10,981 nucleotides of DNA, taken from contig QOAV01000075.1 of the NCBI GenBank assembly GCA_003972845.1, positions 1 through 10,981 on the forward strand. Direction: 5' to 3'. This document shows, one piece after another, positions 5,367 to 10,981 of the stretch. The translations under genes were made by a program, and so were the position numbers. Within the stretch, counting starts at the first letter, position 1. Every line of letters starts with the position of its first letter. The notes under the pieces are model-generated. The model ran no database searches. It worked only from the letters and a program-made list of their open reading frames with translations, and was not told the DNA's origin. The DNA is from Gammaproteobacteria bacterium (GTDB taxonomy: Bacteria > Pseudomonadota > Gammaproteobacteria > QOAV01).

Positions 5367-6830
5367 ATGACCAAGCACCTGACAGATGTCCGTTTCTCCG
5401 ACCTGAATCTCGAAGCCCCGATTTTGCAGGGGCTGGAAGAAGCCGGGTTTGAATTCTGCACGCCGATCCAGGCGGAATCCCTGCCCCACGCTCTCGAAGG
5501 CAGGGATGTTGCCGGCCAGGCGCAGACCGGCACCGGCAAGACCATCGCCTTTCTGCTGGCGGCATTCAATTACATGCTCACCAAGGAACCGGCGGAAGGG
5601 CGCAAGCCCACCCAGCCGCGCGCGGTGATGCTGGCGCCCACCCGCGAGCTGGCCATCCAGATTCACAAGGACGCCCTGCAGCTGGCCACCCATCTGGATT
5701 TTCGCATCGGCCTGGTGTACGGCGGCACCGGTTACGAAAAGCAGAAAGCCTTTCTGGAAAAAGGCGTGGACATACTCATCGGCACGCCGGGCCGTTTGAT
5801 CGACTATCTGAAACAGGGCGTGTATGACTTCCGCGCCGTGGACATTTCGGTCATGGACGAGGCCGACCGCATGTTCGATCTCGGCTTCATCGACGATATA
5901 CGCTACGTGCTGCGGCGCATGCCGCCGGCGAAGGAGCGCCTCAGCCTGCTGTATTCCGCCACTCTGTCGCACCGCGTGGGCGAACTGGCCTACGACTTCA
6001 TGGACGATCCGGTGGAAGTGAAAGTCACGCCCGAAGACACCATGACCCTGGCGCAGATCAACGAAACCATCTACTACCCCGCCAACGACGAAAAACTGCC
6101 GCTGCTGGTGGGCCTGCTGCGCAAATCGCAGGCCACCCGCTCCATGGTGTTCATCAATACCAAGCGCGAAGCCGAGCGCATTTACTGCACCCTGGCGGGC
6201 AACGGCTTCAAAGCTGAAATGCTGTCCGGCGACGTGCCGCAGAACAAGCGCGAAAAGCTGCTGGGCATGTTCAGTTCCGGCGAGATAGAAGTGCTGATCG
6301 CCACCGATGTCGCCGCGCGCGGTCTGCACATCCCCGATGTCAGCCACGTTTACAACTACGACCTGCCGCAGGATCAGGAAGACTACGTACACCGCATCGG
6401 CCGCACCGGCCGCGCCGGAGCCAGCGGCGAAGCCATCAGCTTCGCCTGCGAGCGCTTTGCCTTCTCGCTCGGTGACATCGAGAAATTCATCCAGCACAAG
6501 ATTCCGGTGGCCTCCATCACCGACGACCTGTTGCCGAAACTGGAGCCTCCGATCCCCAGTCCGTTCGCGAAAAAGCGCGATGCCCGCGGCCGGCCCGTAC
6601 GCGGCCAGCGCAATGACCGCCGCCCCCAGCGGCAATCATCCCGCAAGCCGGATCAGGAAAGAAAGCCCCGCCGCGAACCGAAAAAGGAAATCGAAGTACC
6701 GGACATGCCGCTGTCAGAAATGAAGCCGCGGCTGGAGGGCGATGACAAAACCGCCATCGAACATCATCATCCGGAAAAAAACAAGCTGCCGCACCGTTTG
6801 CGCGGAATAGAGATTCCGGCGATCGGCTAG
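5367..6830 (+). CDS. rhlB: ATP-dependent RNA helicase RhlB (DEAD-box)
   Basis: This 487-aa protein unwinds RNA with ATP and in E. coli works in the RNase E degradosome. Motifs in order: Q motif CTPIQ (31-35), motif I AQTGTGKT (52-59), PTREL (91-95), TPGR (140-143), DEAD (164-167), SAT (197-199), ATDVAARGLHIP near 311 and HRIGRTGR near 341. Flanking sequence such as GRDVAGQAQTGTGKT and GVDILIGTPGRLIDY matches RhlB rather than RhlE, SrmB or DeaD. The tail from about residue 400 is very basic (RGRPVRGQRNDRRPQRQ) and roughly 65 residues longer than in E. coli RhlB (421 aa). The frame extends up to a TTG at 5316, but MTKHLTDVRFSDL aligns with the E. coli N-terminus, so ATG 5367 is chosen. It has no Shine-Dalgarno sequence; see the TATAAT entry. 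Confidence 0.95.
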   Translation: MTKHLTDVRFSDLNLEAPILQGLEEAGFEFCTPIQAESLPHALEGRDVAGQAQTGTGKTIAFLLAAFNYMLTKEPAEGRKPTQPRAVMLAPTRELAIQIHKDALQLATHLDFRIGLVYGGTGYEKQKAFLEKGVDILIGTPGRLIDYLKQGVYDFRAVDISVMDEADRMFDLGFIDDIRYVLRRMPPAKERLSLLYSATLSHRVGELAYDFMDDPVEVKVTPEDTMTLAQINETIYYPANDEKLPLLVGLLRKSQATRSMVFINTKREAERIYCTLAGNGFKAEMLSGDVPQNKREKLLGMFSSGEIEVLIATDVAARGLHIPDVSHVYNYDLPQDQEDYVHRIGRTGRAGASGEAISFACERFAFSLGDIEKFIQHKIPVASITDDLLPKLEPPIPSPFAKKRDARGRPVRGQRNDRRPQRQSSRKPDQERKPRREPKKEIEVPDMPLSEMKPRLEGDDKTAIEHHHPEKNKLPHRLRGIEIPAIG

Positions 6831-6927
6831 CCCGAATATTTCATGAAGGCGCTTGATAATAAGGTAAGCGCATGGTTATTAAAGAAAAAATAGTATATTA
6901 GCAAGTAACGAAGTGTTGCCAACTAAT

Positions 6928-6975
6928 TGCTATACCGGCGCTTGCACGCTTGGCGCGCCCGATAGCACGATTTTT
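6928..6975 (+). terminator. Probable intrinsic terminator of rhlB
   Basis: TGCTAT (6928-6933) pairs with ATAGCA (6962-6967). Inside it CGGCGC (6936-6941) can pair with the GC-rich right side with one bulge, giving about 12 bp in total around a loop near 6942-6953. A run of five T (6971-6975) follows three bases after the stem. It sits about 100 bases after the rhlB stop and ends 26 bases before the convergent DUF2207 gene's stop. On the minus strand no T run follows, so it should act mainly for rhlB. Confidence 0.5.
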
Positions 6976-7001
6976 CGCTCAAACCATAGCTACGGCTAGG
7001 C

Positions 7002-8891
7002 TTACCAGCCTCCGCCGCCTCCGCCTCCGCCACCACCACCGGAAAACCCGCCGCCGCCAAAACCGGAACTGGTTCCGGGAGCGGTAGACGCCGAAGCAAT
7101 GGCCGAAGTCAGATTGCTGCCCAGAGCCCCGGCAAAGCCGCCCCGCCCGAAATCGTTGAAACCGCGCCCGCTGTACCACACCGGATGATAACCGCCGGGC
7201 TGCTCCGCACTGGCGGCGGCCAGCACGCTGCTGAATTTCTCCATCCACTGCTGATCCACTCCCAGAGCCAGCGCCCAGGGCAGGTATTTTTCAAACAATT
7301 CCGGCGTTTTCTCGGGAGGATTGAGCGCATCGAGCCGGTCCTTTTCGGCCACGCCGAGAAACAGCTTGAAGCCCTCGATCTTGTCCAGATACCGGCGCCC
7401 CAGACGGGTGGGCGCTTTCAGCCAGTAATAAAACATGATGTTGATCAGCACCAGCGCCGCAACCACGACAATCAGGCTCATGGTGTCATGGTCGAAAGCA
7501 CCGGATGTGGCGCCGGCGACTAGCAAAAAGCCGATTATCAGCAACACGCTCGCAGCGACCAGAATTTTGGCGGCAACGGTTCCGGAGGAACTCATGGTCG
7601 AGCCGCGCGCCAGCAAGACCACCAGCCACGGCGTCAATGGCGCTATGGTCATGAACGACTGGCTGTTGATGCCGGAAAGAGACAGCACCAGCACGATGGC
7701 GACGATGCTGAGCATGGCGCCGATCACCACCCAGGCCATATTGCTGCGAAACATGGCGTTTTTGTATTCACTGGCCAGCGCTTTTTTCAGGGCGCCATTG
7801 GCGCGAGACAGTATGCGGTGGTTTTCCTTTTTCAGCGCCAGCATGTCGCCGCCGCTGAACAATGCCTGATACAGGGCGCGTTCGCCTTTGGACAGGGGCG
7901 AGCTTGCCTCGTCGGGCGGATTCCCGCTTTTCATGACCGCCCAGGATTTCTTGCCCGATTCGGAAATGGTCAGATAGCCTTTCACCGCCAGGCTCACCAG
8001 AGCCGCGGTAAACGCCTTGTCGTCAAAACCCATTCTGGTCACGTAGCGCGCCGCCGCCGGCGACAGTCGCTCGGGAGGCGTAAACAAGGGAATGATGGTG
8101 CCCGCCTCCGGGTCCTTGCCGACCTTGCGCCAGATCAGATAGTAATACAGAAAAATGCCGAACAGGGCCAGCAAGCCGTAAACCAGCGCTGGCTGATTGC
8201 GTTTGAGGCGTTGCAGCGCCGACGGTTCGCGCACGAAGCCCTTGGGCCAGCCCACGACTATGGTCAGGCCTTCGCCCGGTTGCAGGACGCGGCCCGCAGC
8301 GAACCGCGCCGCGCCGGTAATGCTGTCCGTTTCCATCTCGCCATCAGCGGCAGTGGAGCCGTAGCGGCCGGTGAAAAACCGCGTCGTCACCTTGCCGGCC
8401 GGAATGCCGGTGGGCAAATGCACCTCCGCCGACGCCCGTTCGATGGGAAGCACCCAGTCATCGCCGGTAACATTCCAGTACAACTCGTCGTGATCATCAA
8501 AAAAGCCGATCTGGCCGTCGGTTTCGTAGCTCAGCCGGTATGTATATTCGCCCGGTTGCAGAAACACGTCGCTGCGGCCCACGTACACGCGCCGGCCGTT
8601 GGCGATGGACTTGACGTGATAGGGCTCGCGCTTGCCGTCGCGCTGCACATCCAGCACCTTGAAGGAAACCCGCACCGTGCGGCCATCGCTGCCCTTGTAA
8701 ACAGTGGGAAAATCCCGCGTGATACCGCGCCGTATCACCCGTCCCTCGGCATTGACGCGAATGGTTTCCACCACCCGCAGCGCGCCGTTTTCCTGTACCG
8801 TAATATCGCTGTGAAAAGCCAGCACGCGCTCGGCCGCCCCGGCCAGCGCCGGCAGCCACAGCAGGACCAGCAAAAAGAGCCGTCTCACCAC
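7002..8891 (-). CDS. DUF2207 family membrane protein with poly-glycine C-terminus
   Basis: This 629-aa protein matches the DUF2207/YciQ type in size and layout; its biochemical role is not established. Residues 1-20 form a signal peptide (LFLLVLLWLPALAGAA). An extracytoplasmic beta-rich domain covers about 21-230 (HSDITVQENGALRVVETI, RGITRDFPTVY, DELYWNVTGDDW, typical of DUF2207). Hydrophobic helices follow at about 236-254, 386-405, 412-428, 441-462 and 471-490, with a soluble, probably cytoplasmic, segment at about 255-380. The end (about 610-629) is almost pure glycine with serine, phenylalanine and a final tryptophan, as is common in this family. The start is GTG 8891 (GTG 8888 is an alternative), 31 bases after the lemA stop; the two are probably one operon, an association often seen between LemA and DUF2207 genes. 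Confidence 0.88.
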   Translation of the reverse strand: MVRRLFLLVLLWLPALAGAAERVLAFHSDITVQENGALRVVETIRVNAEGRVIRRGITRDFPTVYKGSDGRTVRVSFKVLDVQRDGKREPYHVKSIANGRRVYVGRSDVFLQPGEYTYRLSYETDGQIGFFDDHDELYWNVTGDDWVLPIERASAEVHLPTGIPAGKVTTRFFTGRYGSTAADGEMETDSITGAARFAAGRVLQPGEGLTIVVGWPKGFVREPSALQRLKRNQPALVYGLLALFGIFLYYYLIWRKVGKDPEAGTIIPLFTPPERLSPAAARYVTRMGFDDKAFTAALVSLAVKGYLTISESGKKSWAVMKSGNPPDEASSPLSKGERALYQALFSGGDMLALKKENHRILSRANGALKKALASEYKNAMFRSNMAWVVIGAMLSIVAIVLVLSLSGINSQSFMTIAPLTPWLVVLLARGSTMSSSGTVAAKILVAASVLLIIGFLLVAGATSGAFDHDTMSLIVVVAALVLINIMFYYWLKAPTRLGRRYLDKIEGFKLFLGVAEKDRLDALNPPEKTPELFEKYLPWALALGVDQQWMEKFSSVLAAASAEQPGGYHPVWYSGRGFNDFGRGGFAGALGSNLTSAIASASTAPGTSSGFGGGGFSGGGGGGGGGGGW

Positions 8892-8922
8892 TCGTTGTTC
8901 ACTGCTGACCGGACGCCCGGCA

Positions 8923-9498
8923 CTAAAACTCGATCTTCGGCACTGCCTTGCCGGCTTCGTCGGTCATCTCGAAAAATTCCTTTTTGACGAAATTGAACAT
9001 ATTGGCAACGATATTGCTCGGGAACGAATCCACCATGACATTCAGGTCGCGCACCGCGCCGTTGTAATAACGCCGGGACAACTGGATCTGGTCCTCGATT
9101 TCCTGCAGCGACGCCTGCAGCTGCTGGAAGTTTTCGCTGGCCTTGAGATCGGGATAGGCTTCCGCCACGGCGAAAACATTCGCCAGAGCGCCGCTCAGCG
9201 CGCCTTCCGCCTGCGCCTTCTCCGCCACGGTTTTGGCGTTCTCCGCGCCGGTGCGCAGCCGGGTCACCTCCTCCAGCGCCGATTTTTCGTGCTTGGCGTA
9301 GCCTTTGACCGTTTCCAGCAGGTTCGGAATCAGGTTGCGCCGCCGTTTCAGCTGCACATCGATGCCGCTCCAGGCCTCTTCTGCGCGGGTACGATTGCGC
9401 ACCAGGCGGTTGTAGATGAAAACGCCCCACAGCGCGATCAGAATCACGATACCGAGGATTGTCGTAAAAAAAGCCATAACGCCCTTGATGATGCCCAT
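8923..9498 (-). CDS. lemA: LemA family protein
   Basis: A 191-aa membrane-anchored helical protein of the LemA family, whose precise function is unknown. One membrane helix lies at about residues 8-30 (FFTTILGIVILIALWGVFIYN). It is followed by the conserved family core: WSGIDVQLKRRRNLIPNL, a long coiled stretch about 60-120, SENFQQLQASLQEIEDQI and RRYYNGAVRDLN, then SFPSNIVANMF. The frame opens at 9552, but MGIIKGVMAFF is the usual type of N-terminus and ATG 9498 has AAGGGG upstream with about a 9-base gap. It is the first gene of a likely two-gene operon with the DUF2207 protein. The name follows the family; this is not evidence of the two-component regulator also called LemA in Pseudomonas. 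Confidence 0.92.
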   Translation of the reverse strand: MGIIKGVMAFFTTILGIVILIALWGVFIYNRLVRNRTRAEEAWSGIDVQLKRRRNLIPNLLETVKGYAKHEKSALEEVTRLRTGAENAKTVAEKAQAEGALSGALANVFAVAEAYPDLKASENFQQLQASLQEIEDQIQLSRRYYNGAVRDLNVMVDSFPSNIVANMFNFVKKEFFEMTDEAGKAVPKIEF

Positions 9499-9823
9499 GA
9501 GTGAAAACCCCTTGTTGTCAGGTGACACTAAAACTAGAACATATCGAAACAAAACGCCACTGTTCGTGAAAACGGCGAACTGCCCGGCGCCAGCCGCGCC
9601 ACAGCAGCGGAAAAAACGCCAGGAGATGTTATCTCTACCGCCTGCCGCTGTTAGCGCGACAGTGATATATCAAAAAAATATGGGGGAGTTTATGCTGCCG
9701 GCTTATGGCGTCATTGCGAACGGCAGTGAAGCAATCCCGCGCCGCGGAGCACTGGTCACGAGGTTGCCGCGCTGCGCTCGCAACGGCGGCTTGTCGTGTA
9801 TTTTGCTGCCCGGTTACTATCCA
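9499..9823. other. Divergent intergenic region between lemA and the glycosylase
   Basis: This 325-base stretch must hold the promoters of both divergent genes. The part next to lemA is AT-rich around 9530-9556 but gives no convincing paired -35 and -10. Around 9661-9690 lies another AT-rich block ending in GGGGGAG (9682-9688), three bases before an ATG at 9692 that is in frame with the glycosylase. A palindromic dispersed repeat occupies 9709-9788, listed separately. I see no other gene here. Confidence 0.5.
9709..9788. repeat. Dispersed palindromic repeat of the CGTCATTGCGA...GAAGCAATC type
   Basis: The left arm (9709-9736) begins CGTCATTGCGAA and ends GAAGCAATC, with AACGGCAGT between. The right arm (about 9761-9788) reads GAGGTTGCCGCGCTGCGCTCGCAACGG, an imperfect reverse complement of the left. 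The arms enclose about 24 bases. Arms of this wording are familiar from short non-coding palindromic repeats that occur in many copies in varied bacterial genomes; that recognition is from memory and no second copy lies in this window. The element is open in the glycosylase reading frame. Confidence 0.6.
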
Positions 9824-10504
9824 ATGAACAGTTACCAGCTGCTTGCAGCACTAAAAGGCCTGGGCCATATCAACAACGAGCGCGATCCGTGGTGGTGGCC
9901 CGACAGCGGCAGCCTGAGGGTCGTGGTGGGCGCTCTGCTGACCCAGCAGACGCGCTGGGAAAAAGTCGAGCAATCCCTCGCCAACCTGAGACAGGCGCAA
10001 TGCCTGACCTTGTCCGCTCTCGCCGATGCCGATGTCGCCGGCCTGCGCCGCCTGATCGCGCCCAGCGGTTTCTACAACACCAAGGCCGAGCGCCTGACAA
10101 AGCTGGCGCAGAACATGCGTCGGGACTTTGGCGATTTCGATACGTTCCGCCAGCAGGTGTCGCGCGCCTGGCTGCTGAACCAGGCCGGCATTGGCCCGGA
10201 AACCGCCGACTCCATACTCTGCTACGCCTGTTACCGCCCGGTCATGGTGGCCGATGCCTACAGCCAGCGCCTGCTCCACGCTCTCGGCGTCCACGCCCCC
10301 GATTACGCCAGCGTCCAGAACTGGCTGCTGGACGGGCTGCAAAGTCATTCCCGAAAGGTCGCCGATCTCTACCGGCCTGCCATCGGCACAGCTCGGGTCT
10401 ACGCGCGTTTTCACGGCAAGATCGTGGAATACTGCAAACACCATTCGCGGGGAAAGCGGCTGGATATTGCCCCTCTGACTGACGCCATTCCGTCCAAACT
10501 GTGA
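9824..10504 (+). CDS. MagIII-like 3-methyladenine DNA glycosylase (HhH-GPD)
   Basis: The 226-aa protein belongs to the endonuclease III superfamily and probably removes alkylated bases such as 3-methyladenine. LTQQT (39-43), the helix-hairpin-helix LLNQAGIGPETADSIL (117-132), catalytic aspartate D144 in VADAYSQR and RVYARFHGKIVEYCK near the end match Helicobacter pylori MagIII (218 aa). The lysine that gives endonuclease III its lyase activity is replaced by E126, and there is no C-terminal four-cysteine iron-sulphur loop, so a monofunctional glycosylase is expected. The frame is open upstream to 9416, through the palindromic repeat; starts at ATG 9680 or 9692 would add 44-48 residues, partly repeat-encoded. 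ATG 9824 gives the family length, though no Shine-Dalgarno sequence precedes it. It is divergent from lemA and followed at 88 bases by a secreted-protein gene. Confidence 0.85.
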   Translation: MNSYQLLAALKGLGHINNERDPWWWPDSGSLRVVVGALLTQQTRWEKVEQSLANLRQAQCLTLSALADADVAGLRRLIAPSGFYNTKAERLTKLAQNMRRDFGDFDTFRQQVSRAWLLNQAGIGPETADSILCYACYRPVMVADAYSQRLLHALGVHAPDYASVQNWLLDGLQSHSRKVADLYRPAIGTARVYARFHGKIVEYCKHHSRGKRLDIAPLTDAIPSKL

Positions 10505-10549
10505 CAGACCTCACATCGCTTCCGGCAAACCGGTGATAGCGTTGCCCGG

Positions 10550-10571
10550 CTGTCGCCACTCACGGTGACAG
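10550..10571 (+). other. Stem-loop between glycosylase and the secreted-protein gene
   Basis: CTGTCGCC (10550-10557) and GGTGACAG (10564-10571) form an 8-bp stem with one G-T pair and a 6-base loop. No T run follows. It ends five bases before the AAAGGAGG ribosome site, so it could be the end of the glycosylase message or a leader element of the next gene. Confidence 0.3.
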
Positions 10572-10576
10572 GCAAC

Positions 10577-10584
10577 AAAGGAGG
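10577..10584 (+). promoter_or_regulatory. Perfect Shine-Dalgarno sequence
   Basis: AAAGGAGG lies 7 bases before ATG 10592. It is the strongest ribosome site in the window and sets the start of the partial secreted-protein gene. Confidence 0.85.
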
Positions 10585-10591
10585 CAACGCC

Positions 10592-10981
10592 ATGTATGAA
10601 AAAATCTGCGCTTTGTGTGTATTTTTGCTGTTGACGCCCGCGTCGGCGCTGGCTGATCTCACCGGCAAATGGGACGCCGATGACGGCGGCGCCTATTATT
10701 TGCGCCAGATCGGTAACCAGCTGCACTGGTACGGCGAACGTTTTCCCACCCATACCCGCTGGTCCAATGTTTTCCACGGCGATATCAACGGCAACCGCAT
10801 CGACGGCCGCTGGGTGGCCACGGACGGCATGTACCGGTTGTATTTTCATGTGGCAACCAGCCAACGCGTGGGCGGCCCCACGTTTTACCAAGCGCTGGAC
10901 ATGGCGGGCGCAGCGGCCGAAGCCGAGGGATGGAAGCTTCAGTTTTCGGATGACTTCAACCGCACGGAGCTGGGAGAAAAT
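10592..10981 (+). CDS. Secreted protein of unknown function, 5' part (cut by window edge)
   Basis: The first 130 residues are present and the frame is still open at the right edge. Residues 1-21 are a signal peptide (MYEKICALCVFLLLTPASALA), so the product is exported. The mature part starts DLTGKWDADDGGAYYLRQIG and continues with LHWYGE, WSNVFHGDINGNRIDG and RWVATDG. This pattern of short tryptophan- and glycine-rich strands looks like a small beta-barrel module of a kind seen in secreted hypothetical proteins. At residues 121-130 DDFNRTELGEN resembles the opening of concanavalin-like jelly-roll domains, which often begin DDFNR...LG..W, so a second, possibly carbohydrate-binding, domain may begin here. 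The start is set by AAAGGAGG. The preceding gene is 88 bases upstream in the same direction, but no functional link is evident. Confidence 0.75.
   Translation, partial: MYEKICALCVFLLLTPASALADLTGKWDADDGGAYYLRQIGNQLHWYGERFPTHTRWSNVFHGDINGNRIDGRWVATDGMYRLYFHVATSQRVGGPTFYQALDMAGAAAEAEGWKLQFSDDFNRTELGEN

Noticed and set aside
5223..6635. 470-codon open frame on the minus strand opposite rhlB
   Set aside because: It is antisense to a clear RhlB with all helicase motifs, overlaps trxA, and its translation is low-complexity (H, G, V, Q rich) with no family features.
6843..6893. 16-codon frame beginning MKALDNKVSAW after rhlB
   Set aside because: It has no ribosome site or promoter and such a short frame is expected by chance in an intergenic region.
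7818..8987. 389-codon open frame on the plus strand
   Set aside because: It lies opposite the DUF2207 gene and shows only the composition expected of a GC-rich antisense frame.
8921..9535. CACTAAAACT repeated on both sides of lemA (8921-8930 and 9526-9535)
   Set aside because: Ten-base matches are expected many times by chance in a window this size, and there is no element with ends or a transposase between them.

Overview
The window reads as chromosome of a moderately GC-rich gammaproteobacterium. The main evidence is the divergent pair rhlB / trxA-rho, which matches the Escherichia coli arrangement, and the close likeness of Rho, thioredoxin and RhlB to the E. coli proteins. Rho keeps identical residue numbering from the Walker A lysine to K336. 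Species cannot be read from the sequence alone.

Layout. (1) Positions 1-1144: a terminator-like hairpin at the left edge, then a complete galE-type UDP-glucose 4-epimerase. (2) 1145-2272: a more AT-rich stretch with two small unrecognised single-pass membrane proteins on the + strand. Each has its own promoter-like sequence, the promoters share an 8-base word at the -10, and the proteins share a short motif after the membrane segment, so they may be a diverged tandem pair. (3) 5254 down to 2298, minus strand: trxA, rho, rpmE (four-cysteine L31) and a lipoprotein thermonuclease, each in the same direction. rho has a 274-base leader. (4) 5367-6830, plus strand: RhlB DEAD-box helicase, divergent from trxA, with a perfect TATAAT only 9 bases before its ATG, no Shine-Dalgarno sequence, and a likely intrinsic terminator at 6928-6975. 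(5) 9498 down to 7002, minus strand: lemA and a DUF2207 membrane protein with a poly-glycine end, probably one operon. (6) 9824-10504, plus strand: a MagIII-like 3-methyladenine DNA glycosylase preceded by a dispersed palindromic repeat (9709-9788). (7) 10592 to the right edge: the start of a secreted protein with a perfect Shine-Dalgarno sequence, cut by the window.

Most of the window is core housekeeping: transcription termination (Rho), RNA unwinding and decay (RhlB), redox (TrxA), translation (L31), sugar-nucleotide metabolism (GalE) and alkylation repair. The less explained parts are the paired small membrane proteins with their shared promoter word and inverted repeat, the palindromic repeat readable in frame with the glycosylase, and the secreted protein at the right edge. 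I saw no tRNA, rRNA, CRISPR array, transposase or phage gene.
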